Part shown: positions 17,732 through 26,513 of the stretch, one piece after another
How positions within the stretch are numbered: position 1 is the stretch's first letter
Layout of the letters: every line of letters begins with the position of its first letter
Origin: Alphaproteobacteria bacterium
Lineage (GTDB): Bacteria > Pseudomonadota > Alphaproteobacteria > Micropepsales > Micropepsaceae
Direction: 5' to 3'
NCBI GenBank assembly: GCA_028871795.1
Contig: JAGWMG010000001.1
Span: forward strand, 186,001 to 250,000
Length of the DNA stretch: 64,000 nt
Made by a program: the position numbers and the translations under genes
Notes under the pieces: model-generated
Told to the model about the DNA's origin: nothing
The model's input: only the letters and a program-made list of their open reading frames with translations
Database searches by the model: none

Positions 17732-20218
17732 TCACTGATTATCGATCTCAAATCCCGCAATGAATTGGTCTACGGCATGCTCGATCGCGTCTTTGCGCGC
17801 GGGTGGCCCATAGACTTTCATGGCGTAATAGTCGGTGTTGGTGCCGCTTCTTCCGCGCGGTAGGATGACGAGAAACTCGATAAGATCCTTCGGCCGCATA
17901 TGCATCTCCATGCAATAGCCAACACGGCTCACCGCGGGGAAAAAGCGCGAATAGCCGGCAAGCATTTCGATATCGGGATTGTTGCGGTTGAGATTTTCCT
18001 GGGTGTGGAAGACCGTGCTGTCCGACTGCGGCGCCGCGTCCGACGCGAGGATAATGTCGAGCTTGATCCCCTCGGCGGCGTTGACGAGCAGAAGCCGGTC
18101 CGTCGTGGTCTCGTCGCGCACCCACTCGGCGGGCATTTTGAGCCGGTAGCCGAGAGTGGCATCGGCATAAGTCTGCGGGCCGGACGCGGACGGCGGCGCG
18201 TTGGATCCCGTCGGCGTCGCATGGCCTGCGACCCGGAAGTTTGTACTTGCCGCCATCTGGTCATTGACGAGAAGATCAATGCGATAACGCCCTTCCGGCC
18301 AAGCCTTTCCTTCGCCGAGAGCGTAGGAGAACTGGCCCCAGTCGGATGGCGGCGTGACAGTGACGTCGCCACGCCCGATCTCGAGTGGCTTGGTGGTTTC
18401 GAGGAAGTACCAGACCGCGGTGATGCGGCTTCCGGTCGGGATGCCCGCATAGTGGAACCACACATAGATCGGCTCAGTGCCGGGCTCGAACGTGTCGGTG
18501 GCGCCGACCGGCCGGCCGAAGGCGACGCGACGCGCTGTCTGGATATCGCTGAGCTGTGCCGTCGCGTGTGGCGCAGCGGTCTGCGGAATAGGTTGCGCCT
18601 TGGTCTGGGGAGTGGCTTGCGCACCCGCCGGCCCGCGCTGGCCTTCTTCGAGGTTCTGCCGTGCGCTCTGCGTGATCGCGATCGGTTGGCTCACGCCGAT
18701 GCCGGGCGCGCTCACCGCGAGCTGACCCGGCGCGACCGTGCGGTGCGCGCCAGTCGATTGCTCGCTCACCTCGGCGGAGCCTGAAAGCACGGCCACCGCC
18801 GCGATGCCGTTGGGCGCGAGATCGATCGCCGCCATCGTACCGGCGCGGATGGTCACCGCGGCGCCGGGAAGCGCAATCATCATGATCTGCGGGGCTGGCG
18901 AGGTGGCAATCGGAATGAGCCTCGGTTCGTCCGATTGCGGCGCAACATAGTCGATGAAATCACCGCCGCCGTTGATGGTGCCGTAGATGGAGCTGTGCTC
19001 CGAAGAGCCCAGCATCATGCAGCTGCTGCCCCCGGCGAAGAGAATTTGGTGCAGGAGCGGCGCGCCCACCCGCCAATCGGTCTTTTGCAGGCCGCCCGCG
19101 GGCCGGAAGTCGATATTGAACTGCGCGTTATAGAGGAAATCCCGGATATAGTTCGGCTCCCCGAGCAGGTAGGATCGTTCGCGGATCGCGGCGGCAATCG
19201 CGGACCCAGATATAGTGACGCCATCGAGCAACGCCGCGACCTCGCTTTCCGAAATGTTGAGGCTGCGCAGCGCTTCGGCGAGGAGCGTTCTGTTCTCGAG
19301 CAGGCGCGCCGGCACTTTCTTGCCGTGATCTGGGAATCTTTGCTTGACGCCGTCATTGTCCGAGCACATCAGGACATCGCTGAGATCATCGCGCTCGACA
19401 ATGAATGCAGGCTTGCCGATGATGCTCTTCTCCGCATCCTCGCGCGTCGGTAGTGCACTCCAGGCCGCGTTCACCGCCGCGCTGAGCTTGCTCATGGCGA
19501 CGGTCTGCGGCGGCATCGGCGCGGCCACGACTTGCGGTGTCGGCGCGGTTGCAGCCTGGCCCGTCCCCTGCGTCTGGTCCAGGATGCGCGTCGGCCCTAA
19601 TCCGGCGAACTGGGAAGCGATGGATTTGACCAACGTTTCATCCGTTGACCAATTGCTATAGATTACCCCCTCCACATCGATGACGGCATTCTCAGAACCG
19701 GGAGGCTCGACGATATATTGGTCCGTCTGTTTCACCTCGTACTGGGGATAGCCTTCCGGCTTCCAAATATCCACCGTGCCGACAACGTTCGCCGCAAGAC
19801 TGACCCGCTCGCAATGATGGTTCGCGAACTTGCTCCCGGCGCAGCCTAAATTGGTTACGCGATCCTTGAAGCCGCTATCGGCATTCTTCTGGTCGCTATG
19901 CCAGTAGATGGAGACGTGGATCGCGTCTTCACCTCTCTGCCCCCGATATCCTTTGTAGACCTTTGAAGTCAGATGATAAGTGAGTTCGGCGCTGTCGCTG
20001 TCGCTTCGGAATGAAATACCATTGATCGTCAGACCTTCGGTTACGACAAAACGCCGTGCATCCGCCGGAATGCGGCTGAGATCATTGCCGCTGTAATGTG
20101 GCGAGGGCTGCGGCCGAGCCCTCGCCTCGCCGCTCCACGCCGCCGCGCAAATCGGCGCGAGAAGCAAGAACGCGAATTTCCGGAAAAGCCTGAGCAAAAC
20201 GGACCCTGAGACAGGCAT
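17732..20218 (-). CDS. Large exported protein with FecR-like central region, function unknown
   Basis: The 828-residue protein has a signal peptide (residues 1-34, hydrophobic FAFLLLAPICAAAW). Its N-terminal domain of about 200 residues has paired Cys and is followed by a Pro/Gln/Ala-rich spacer. Around residues 440-506 an apparent FecR-type segment (PGAAVTIRAGTMAAIDLAPNG ... GQLAVSAPG) appears. A second low-complexity linker (about 517-555) leads to a beta-rich domain and then a C-terminal domain starting near YADATLGYRLKMPAEW, which resembles lipoprotein/PsbP-like folds. No enzyme motif is recognised. The start at 20218 follows GAGGG at suitable spacing; longer alternatives begin upstream without a signal peptide. 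Confidence 0.65.
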   Translation of the reverse strand: MPVSGSVLLRLFRKFAFLLLAPICAAAWSGEARARPQPSPHYSGNDLSRIPADARRFVVTEGLTINGISFRSDSDSAELTYHLTSKVYKGYRGQRGEDAIHVSIYWHSDQKNADSGFKDRVTNLGCAGSKFANHHCERVSLAANVVGTVDIWKPEGYPQYEVKQTDQYIVEPPGSENAVIDVEGVIYSNWSTDETLVKSIASQFAGLGPTRILDQTQGTGQAATAPTPQVVAAPMPPQTVAMSKLSAAVNAAWSALPTREDAEKSIIGKPAFIVERDDLSDVLMCSDNDGVKQRFPDHGKKVPARLLENRTLLAEALRSLNISESEVAALLDGVTISGSAIAAAIRERSYLLGEPNYIRDFLYNAQFNIDFRPAGGLQKTDWRVGAPLLHQILFAGGSSCMMLGSSEHSSIYGTINGGGDFIDYVAPQSDEPRLIPIATSPAPQIMMIALPGAAVTIRAGTMAAIDLAPNGIAAVAVLSGSAEVSEQSTGAHRTVAPGQLAVSAPGIGVSQPIAITQSARQNLEEGQRGPAGAQATPQTKAQPIPQTAAPHATAQLSDIQTARRVAFGRPVGATDTFEPGTEPIYVWFHYAGIPTGSRITAVWYFLETTKPLEIGRGDVTVTPPSDWGQFSYALGEGKAWPEGRYRIDLLVNDQMAASTNFRVAGHATPTGSNAPPSASGPQTYADATLGYRLKMPAEWVRDETTTDRLLLVNAAEGIKLDIILASDAAPQSDSTVFHTQENLNRNNPDIEMLAGYSRFFPAVSRVGYCMEMHMRPKDLIEFLVILPRGRSGTNTDYYAMKVYGPPARKDAIEHAVDQFIAGFEIDNQ

Positions 20219-20764
20219 GACCGCAACCCTCGACGCGCATTCATCGTTAACATTGCCGCCAGGGCCCGTCTTTGATCTAAAGCAAGATCGTTCTGCCTCA
20301 GTGGTGACGCCGCGAGGCCTCCGATCACCTCTATGTACCAATAGTCGATCGCTGCCTTCGAGTTGAAGCTGGGAAAATTAGCGTCGTTGGGTGAAAGATG
20401 TTCTCCGCATACTATAGCTTTCTTCTCAGCTTTGAGAGACGTCAAATTTAATATTCTGTATGACGGGCGGGGCATCATCTTTGCCGGGAGCGCATTCGGC
20501 ATGACAGGCTAATATTTCCGGTGAAGGAAAATTGTCTGGCAGACAGGAAGTTCGCCAATTGCCTAAATTAGTGCAAAAAATCAACGCGTTGTCGACAGAG
20601 AGGTACTGCACCCCGCCGACGATGACATAGCTGCCATAACCGTCAGCACCGACTGCTGCTGCGGGCATATTCGGCGTGCTCCGACCCCACTAAGGATGAC
20701 CGGAGCAGAGTGAGGTGCAGACCGTCCCCTGCGCCATCGTTGTGGAATCTCGTTTGCGCGACCT
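20219..20764. other. Intergenic stretch upstream of the FecR-like protein gene
   Basis: About 546 bases, noticeably lower in GC than the flanks. Apart from the doubtful small frame at 20426-20668 I can support no gene. The part near 20219-20420 presumably carries the promoter of the large exported protein (minus strand). Confidence 0.4.
20426..20668 (-). CDS. Possible small Cys-containing protein, unknown function
   Basis: The 80-codon frame has five Cys residues spread over its central part (FCTNLGNW, TSCLPDNF, LACHAECA). GGAG lies 10 bases before its ATG. No domain is recognised and no hydrophobic signal peptide is evident. It stands alone on the minus strand between the FecR-like protein and namZ. 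It could equally be chance; the Cys spacing is the only positive sign. Confidence 0.25.
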   Translation of the reverse strand: MPAAAVGADGYGSYVIVGGVQYLSVDNALIFCTNLGNWRTSCLPDNFPSPEILACHAECAPGKDDAPPVIQNIKFDVSQS

Positions 20765-21967
20765 TCAGTAGCGCAGGTGCGCTTGGCGTTCGTTCAGCCA
20801 GGCCTGCTCGTCCGCTACGGCCAGCGCCTCCAAGTCTTGCGGCGTCGCAGCCGCATCGTCCACCCATTCTCGCAGGGTCGGACCGCCGTTGATGACGTCG
20901 ATGGCGAGCTTGCCCTGTTCGTATTCGTAGGGGAAATCGCGCCACAGCGGATAGTCCGGATACAGGCGCCGAATCGCTTTGAAGGCGAGCGCTTGGAGGC
21001 GCCAAGGCTTGAACGCCTGGTGATCGTAGCCGGGAGCTTCCGCGTGAATCTGCACGCCGTTGCAGAGCCTGCCCGCGTGCTTGTGAAATGCGGGTTCGAA
21101 CCAGCAATCGCGCAGGCGGCAACCGCGCAGCCATTGCGGCGCCAGGGCGTGCATTTCCCCCATAACACACCGGGCATCGATGTCGGGAGCGCCAAACAAT
21201 TCGAGCGGCCGTGTAGTGCCGCGGCCCTCCGAGAGCGTCGTGCCTTCGAGCATCACCGTGCCGGCATAGGCGCGTGCCATCCACAAATTCGGTGCGTTGG
21301 GACTGGGATTGATCCATATGCGCTCGCCAAGCGGCCAGCCGAATCCCGGCGCGGCATCGGGCCGCCAACCCCGCATCTCGATGATGCGATACTCGACATC
21401 GAGTTTGAGCGTTTCGATGAACCACAGACCCAACTCGCCGAGCGTAAGCCCGTGACGCATCGGCAGCGGTCCGGCGCCGACAAAACTCTCCCAGCCGGTT
21501 TGCAACCTCAGGCCTTCCACCGGCCGGCCGGCCGGATTGGGGCGGTCCAGCACCCACACGGTTTTGCGATGTTTCGCCGCCGCTTCCAGGACGTAAAGCA
21601 GCGTCGTGACGAAGGTATAAATACGGCAGCCCAAATCCTGCAGATCGACGAGGACGACATCAAAGGTATCCATCATCGCATCCGTAGGCTTTCGTACGTC
21701 TCCATACAAACTGAAGACCTGGACGCCATGGACGGGATCGTTGAAATCGGGCGACTCGACCATGTTATCCTGCTTGTCGCCGCGCAAACCATGCTGTGGA
21801 CCAAAAGCGGTGGCGAGTATTATGTCGCTGCATGCAGAGAGCGCATCGAGCGAGTGCGTCAGGTCCTCGGTGACCGATGCGGGATGCGCGAGCAATGCCA
21901 CACGCCTGCCTTTCAGCGGCGTGCGCAATTGGGGCTCGGCGAGAAGGCAGTCGATGCCGAATTTCAT
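20765..21967 (-). CDS. namZ: NamZ-type exo-beta-N-acetylmuramidase (DUF1343)
   Basis: The 400-residue protein matches the DUF1343 family, whose characterised member NamZ removes terminal N-acetylmuramic acid from peptidoglycan fragments. Visible family features include GIDCLLAEP at the N-terminus, FGPQHGLRGDKQDNM, FSLYGDVRKP, DLQDLGCRIYTFVTT, LDRPNPAG and GTTLSEGRGTTRPLELFGAP. No signal peptide is seen from ATG 21967, so a cytoplasmic recycling role is plausible. Its start overlaps the stop of the upstream DOMON-like gene by 4 bases (ATGA), so the two are translationally coupled. Confidence 0.88.
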   Translation of the reverse strand: MKFGIDCLLAEPQLRTPLKGRRVALLAHPASVTEDLTHSLDALSACSDIILATAFGPQHGLRGDKQDNMVESPDFNDPVHGVQVFSLYGDVRKPTDAMMDTFDVVLVDLQDLGCRIYTFVTTLLYVLEAAAKHRKTVWVLDRPNPAGRPVEGLRLQTGWESFVGAGPLPMRHGLTLGELGLWFIETLKLDVEYRIIEMRGWRPDAAPGFGWPLGERIWINPSPNAPNLWMARAYAGTVMLEGTTLSEGRGTTRPLELFGAPDIDARCVMGEMHALAPQWLRGCRLRDCWFEPAFHKHAGRLCNGVQIHAEAPGYDHQAFKPWRLQALAFKAIRRLYPDYPLWRDFPYEYEQGKLAIDVINGGPTLREWVDDAAATPQDLEALAVADEQAWLNERQAHLRY

Positions 21968-22506
21968 GGCCGCGACGGTGCTGGAAGTTCGAGCGCAAAG
22001 CAATCGGCATGATGGAAATCCACCTTGCCCGGCGGATGCGCCAGTGCCCAATATGAGATGCGGCCGTTTGTTTCTTCGATCACCGCCGAGAGGCCGAGAC
22101 GCCAAGCTTCACCACTCGGCAAGCCGTCCAACTTCAGATGGGCCCGCAATTCGAACGACTCGACGCTGGACTTCAACTCAATCGATGGCGTGCCGATCTC
22201 GCTCGCAACGGCCATTCCACGGCGATAGTTGCTGAAGCGATAAGCCGCCCATTGCGTCGAGGGGGCAAAGTTGAATTCATAGTAATCCTCGGTCGGTGGC
22301 GCACCGACGAAGGCCTCGAAGCAGGTGTGCCGCCAAAGCTCGTCAGCGCGCGTGCGAGACCAGCCGCGCGGGACGAGAACATCGCCGATGCCGGTCAGAT
22401 AATAGTGCAGCAGCAAATTGCCCGTGCGGCCGCGCGAGACATACGCTTCGATGCGGGTCGCAGCACTGCAACACGAGTCCGGATGAGGTTTCAACGCCTG
22501 GCGCAT
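21964..22506 (-). CDS. DOMON-like domain protein
   Basis: The 180-residue all-beta protein resembles the DOMON-like family found next to DUF1343 genes in alphaproteobacteria. Conserved-looking parts are LLLHYYLTG, WRHTCFEAFVG, YYEFNFAPSTQWAAYRFSNYR and a final HHADCFALEL. DOMON domains usually bind sugars or haem; here coupling to namZ (ATGA overlap) suggests carbohydrate binding in muropeptide metabolism. No signal peptide is present from ATG 22506. A longer upstream frame exists but lacks a good start. Confidence 0.75.
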   Translation of the reverse strand: MRQALKPHPDSCCSAATRIEAYVSRGRTGNLLLHYYLTGIGDVLVPRGWSRTRADELWRHTCFEAFVGAPPTEDYYEFNFAPSTQWAAYRFSNYRRGMAVASEIGTPSIELKSSVESFELRAHLKLDGLPSGEAWRLGLSAVIEETNGRISYWALAHPPGKVDFHHADCFALELPAPSRP

Positions 22507-22598
22507 ACTGATGTTATGGCATCTGTGGCGATCGCGCGCGAGCGATGGAGGTCGCGATCTTTGGGCCGGCGCTGCTTTGCATGGCACAGAGAGCTCCT

Positions 22599-23120
22599 CT
22601 ATCTTCCCCGCACAGTGGCCCACAACTGTTGGGTCAGGGTCGCGAGATCGACTTTGACCGTGACCGATCCGCTCGCATAGGTGCCGCCAGTTCCGTACTC
22701 AACGCCATCGACGTAGGTGGCGTCCGGAAAGCAGGCCGTGACCTCGTGCTTGAGCCAATCAAGACGCGCGGGCGAGCCGTTGTCCCACAGGCACTCGTAA
22801 TGAATGTCGTCTTTTCCCGTGGGCTGGAAGTTAGCGTCGAACTCGTCGTCGTGGCGGACGATGCATTGCGATGTGCCAGGTATCGCGACGGTGCCGACGA
22901 AATCGGCGGCGTTGAACGGCTCGCCCTCGAGCGACTTGAAGTCGGGAGCCTGAGCGGAGATGGCCGTGAGCGCGTCGCAGAAAGAGTCGGCGGCCGCGAC
23001 ATCTGGAACCAGCGTGCACGCCGCGAGAGCAAGCGCGAGCGTGCGAACGGAGCGGCGGTGGGCATTCTCGCGGCTGATATGGCCGGGCGCACCTGGCGTG
23101 CGATCGTGAAATTCCAACAT
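22599..23120 (-). CDS. Small exported protein, unknown function
   Basis: The 173-residue protein has a basic N-terminus, hydrophobic core and Ala-rich cleavage region (LALALAACTLVPDVAAA, about residues 24-42), so it should be exported. The mature part carries four Cys (FCDAL, QCIV, ECLW, ACFP) that could form two disulfides, and acidic/aromatic stretches such as HYECLWDNG. I do not recognise a family. ATG 23120 follows a GGGGGG run at normal spacing. It is transcribed away from the TIR gene. Confidence 0.6.
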   Translation of the reverse strand: MLEFHDRTPGAPGHISRENAHRRSVRTLALALAACTLVPDVAAADSFCDALTAISAQAPDFKSLEGEPFNAADFVGTVAIPGTSQCIVRHDDEFDANFQPTGKDDIHYECLWDNGSPARLDWLKHEVTACFPDATYVDGVEYGTGGTYASGSVTVKVDLATLTQQLWATVRGR

Positions 23121-23341
23121 GGCAACGCCCCCCTTCAAGACGGACGAATCGTAGGCGCGAAGCCACCGAGCCGCAACGGCCACTTTCACCGCCACGCCAC
23201 GCTGTGCATCGGCGCGCATTAGCCTTACCAAATGTCGCGATTAGGTAATAAGATATTCGCAGTAGCATACTTGCGAGGACGGGTCATACGGAACCCTGGC
23301 GAATCAGGTGAGCAGCACACAATGAGGCTTCTGCAACGACC

Positions 23342-26188
23342 GTGACCGATCCCGCTCGGCTAGATCATCCCGACAATTTCAAATACTGGGCCTTTATCAG
23401 CTACAGCCATGCTGACGAAGTCTGGGCCAAGTGGCTTCATCGCACGCTGGAGACCTATCGCGTTCCTCTGGCGCTGGTCGGACGGCCTTCGCGCAACGGC
23501 GCCGTGCCTCGCCGCATTTTTCCCCTGTTCCGCGACCGCGAGGAATTGCCCACATCCGCCAGTCTGTCGGACAACATCGGCGACGCCTTGGCAAGATCGC
23601 GCTATCTCATCGTGATCTGTTCGGCCCGTGCGGCGGTGTCGCGCTGGGTCAACGAAGAAGTGAAGGCTTTTAAGGCGCTCGGACGTTCCGACCGCATCCT
23701 TTGTCTGATCGTGGACGGGGAACCAAACGCGTCCGACGATCCGCACAGCGGCCTGCTCGAATGCTTCCCTGCGGCCGTGCGCCACGACGTTTCGCCGACG
23801 GGCGAGATTCTGGATAGCCGCACCGAGCCCATCGCCGCCGACGTGCGCGCCGGCAAGGACGGCAAATCCAACGCCCGCCTGAAGCTGCTGGCCGGAATCC
23901 TCGGCGTCAATTTCGATGCTCTGCGTCAGCGCGAAAGGCGGCGCCGGATTTGGCGGCGCATTATGATCGGGGTCGGCGCAGGCGCCGTTGCGGCGCTCAT
24001 CGGCGCCGTCTGGTATCGCGGCCATCTCGAAGCGCGCCAGATTCAGAGAGCGCAAGATTTGCGTCTGGCGCAGCTGATGATTCAAAAAACAAAAGAGGCG
24101 CTTGCCCACGGCGACGATGCGAGCGCCATGTTCTATGGCGCCAACGCCATCGAATACAGCCTGCTGGCCGGCGTCCGGCCGCTGGAAAGCGATCTGCTGC
24201 AATCGCTGACGTTGAGCGCGTTCACCCGGGGGCGGGTCAACGATGCGAAATTCAGCGGCGGACTTGCAGTCTCGCCGGGTGGCAAACGCATGGTCTGGGG
24301 CCGCAAGGACGGGACACTGGTCTTGTGGGATATTGCCGCAAAACGGCCGCTCCGCATTTTTGCGGGTCACAAGGGGCCCGTCTCCGCGGCCGTCTTCACG
24401 CCGGACGGCGCCTGGCTGGCGACGGCGGGCAGCGACGGGACCGTCCGGCTTTGGAGTGTCGCCGGCAAAAGCGTCTATCTGTTAGCCGCGAAGGGCCCCG
24501 CGGTACGATCGCTTGCCGTCAGCGGCGACGGCGCGCTGCTTGCCGCCGCGGGGGCCGACTGGAAGATCCATTTATGGAGCATCGCGCGCCGACAGGAATT
24601 GCGCGCGTTGACGGGCCACAGCGATCAAATCAATTCCATAGCCTTCTCGCCCGACGGCATCCATCTCGCATCGGCCGCGCAGGATCGCCAAATCGCGCTA
24701 TGGAAGCTTGCGAGCGGACGCATGGAAAAGCGGTTCCGCTATCGCATCGTGCCCCGGGCGGTCGCGTTCGGTTCGACGGGCGAGCTGGCGGCAAGCCTGT
24801 TCGACGGAACGATCAGACTATGGGATACCGCCCGTTGGCGCGAAACGGGTGTCCTGCAAGGCCATTTCCGAATGGTCGATACGCTGGCTTTCAGTCCTGA
24901 CGGCCAGATTCTCGCTTCCGGAAGCGACGATTGGACGGTCGCCCTGTGGGACGTCAGCGCGCGGCAAAAGATTACGACACTTTCGGAGCATTCGCGGCCG
25001 ATCAAAGCCGTCGCCTTCGCCGACAACGGTGCGACGCTTGTGGCCGGCAGCGAGGATGAAACCATCAGTCTGTGGCACATCGTTCCGCAGCTGTATGTTT
25101 CCTCGTTCGAGGCCCATGAAGGCGCCGTGCGATCGTTGGCATTTGCTCCCGGCGGGCAAGCCTTGGTATCCGCCGGCGAGGACGGCATGATCCGCGTGTG
25201 GGACGTGGGCACGCACCGGCAGCTCTATGAATTTCCGCATCTGCATGACGACGCCGTTTACGCCGTCGCCTTCACCCCCGGCGGCAGGTATCTGTTGTCC
25301 GCGGGCCGCGATCACCGCATCGTGGTATGGGACTGGGCCACGAAACGCAAAGTCAAGACCGTGATAGGGCACAGCGCCTGGATCTTCGGGCTGGCAGTTT
25401 CACCGGACGGAAAGGCGGTCGCGACGGCCGGCTGGGACGACAAAGTCAAGGTTTGGTCCGTGCCGCAGCTTCGCCCTCTGGCGCCGCCGCTTGCGGAACA
25501 TACAGCGCCCGTCGGCGGCGTGGCCTTTTCGCCCGATGGACGCCTGCTTGCCTCGGCCGGCAACGACACGAAGATCTGGCTGTGGGACGCCCGCACGTTC
25601 AAACCGATCGCACCGCTGACGGGACACACCGAAGTGGTGCGCCCGGTGGTTTTCGATCCCGACAGCGGGCTGCTCGCATCCGGGAGCGGCGATCATCACA
25701 TCAAGCTTTGGGACGTCTCGCCGCCGCGGCGGGATCTGGCCCTCAGAAAGAATCCCCTTGCAACGCTTGAGGGACATCATTCCTACATGGTTTGGGCCCT
25801 CGCCTTCAGTCCCGACGGCCGCCTGCTGGCGTCGGGCTCGCAAAGCGACGACCGGCAGACGGTTCGGCTGTGGGACGTCCGCCGGAGGCGCCTGGTCGCG
25901 AGGCTCCCCGGACATCGCGATTATGCCCTTGCGCTCGCCTTCAGCCCCGACGGAAAACGGCTCGCCTCGGGTGGGTCCGACGGCACCATCCGCTTCTGGC
26001 GGACGAGCGACTTCTGGCCAGCGCCGAAGACGAGAAGCGTGAGCGGCGCGCTTTTGCAGGAGTTCCTCGATTCTCCGCCTTACCGGACCGACCTTGCAGA
26101 AGCGCTTTTGCGAAAAATTGGTGCAATAACGGGTTTGGAACTGGTGGGAACGGACGCACAACCGATCGAACATGCTGCGGGGGAGTAG
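23342..26188 (+). CDS. Membrane-anchored TIR domain protein with 14 WD40 repeats
   Basis: The 948-residue protein has an N-terminal TIR domain (about residues 13-150) with FISYSHAD at 18-25 and a WVNEE motif at 102-106. The Trp-x-x-Glu there is the place of the catalytic glutamate in NAD-cleaving TIR domains. A single transmembrane helix (about 207-224, flanked by Arg-rich RRRRIWRR) and a short helical linker follow. Fourteen WD40 repeats then run from about 300 to 900, each ending in LWD/VWS-type strands, enough for two seven-bladed propellers. Topology would place TIR in the cytoplasm. The start is GTG 23342; the Shine-Dalgarno is weak. First of a three-gene plus-strand set. Confidence 0.9.
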   Translation: MTDPARLDHPDNFKYWAFISYSHADEVWAKWLHRTLETYRVPLALVGRPSRNGAVPRRIFPLFRDREELPTSASLSDNIGDALARSRYLIVICSARAAVSRWVNEEVKAFKALGRSDRILCLIVDGEPNASDDPHSGLLECFPAAVRHDVSPTGEILDSRTEPIAADVRAGKDGKSNARLKLLAGILGVNFDALRQRERRRRIWRRIMIGVGAGAVAALIGAVWYRGHLEARQIQRAQDLRLAQLMIQKTKEALAHGDDASAMFYGANAIEYSLLAGVRPLESDLLQSLTLSAFTRGRVNDAKFSGGLAVSPGGKRMVWGRKDGTLVLWDIAAKRPLRIFAGHKGPVSAAVFTPDGAWLATAGSDGTVRLWSVAGKSVYLLAAKGPAVRSLAVSGDGALLAAAGADWKIHLWSIARRQELRALTGHSDQINSIAFSPDGIHLASAAQDRQIALWKLASGRMEKRFRYRIVPRAVAFGSTGELAASLFDGTIRLWDTARWRETGVLQGHFRMVDTLAFSPDGQILASGSDDWTVALWDVSARQKITTLSEHSRPIKAVAFADNGATLVAGSEDETISLWHIVPQLYVSSFEAHEGAVRSLAFAPGGQALVSAGEDGMIRVWDVGTHRQLYEFPHLHDDAVYAVAFTPGGRYLLSAGRDHRIVVWDWATKRKVKTVIGHSAWIFGLAVSPDGKAVATAGWDDKVKVWSVPQLRPLAPPLAEHTAPVGGVAFSPDGRLLASAGNDTKIWLWDARTFKPIAPLTGHTEVVRPVVFDPDSGLLASGSGDHHIKLWDVSPPRRDLALRKNPLATLEGHHSYMVWALAFSPDGRLLASGSQSDDRQTVRLWDVRRRRLVARLPGHRDYALALAFSPDGKRLASGGSDGTIRFWRTSDFWPAPKTRSVSGALLQEFLDSPPYRTDLAEALLRKIGAITGLELVGTDAQPIEHAAGE

Positions 26189-26193
26189 TCATC

Positions 26194-26511
26194 TTGAGCG
26201 ACGGAACATGGCGCGCGCTCGCTTTCACCGCATTGGCGGCGACCCTCATCGTCCAATTTCAAACGGCGCTGCCCGACCGGGAAGGCGCGATTGAAAACGA
26301 TCCCGCGCTTTCGGGCGCCATCGACACCCAGAATGTTGACCTTGAGGTCCAACTGCATCTGAAAAGCCTGGGTTTCGATCCCGGGCCGATTGACGGGATT
26401 GCCGGTTCGCGCACGCGCAATGCGATCCTGGCCTACCGCAAATGGCTGGGAGTGCCCGGCGGCAATCGCGTGACGCGCGATCTTCTGTTGACGTTTGGCG
26501 AAGGAGGTTGA
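26194..26511 (+). CDS. Small membrane-linked peptidoglycan-binding domain protein
   Basis: The 105-residue protein begins at a TTG (26194) preceded by GGGGGAG at 8 bases. An N-terminal hydrophobic helix (about residues 8-24) is followed by one PG_binding_1-type three-helix domain (about 50-90) with the typical LKSLGFDPGPIDG and FxxxTRNAI-like pattern (AGSRTRNAILAYRKW). It starts 5 bases after the TIR-WD40 stop, so they are co-expressed. It would place a murein-binding module in the periplasm near the TIR anchor. Confidence 0.75.
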   Translation: MSDGTWRALAFTALAATLIVQFQTALPDREGAIENDPALSGAIDTQNVDLEVQLHLKSLGFDPGPIDGIAGSRTRNAILAYRKWLGVPGGNRVTRDLLLTFGEGG

Positions 26512-26513
26512 TC

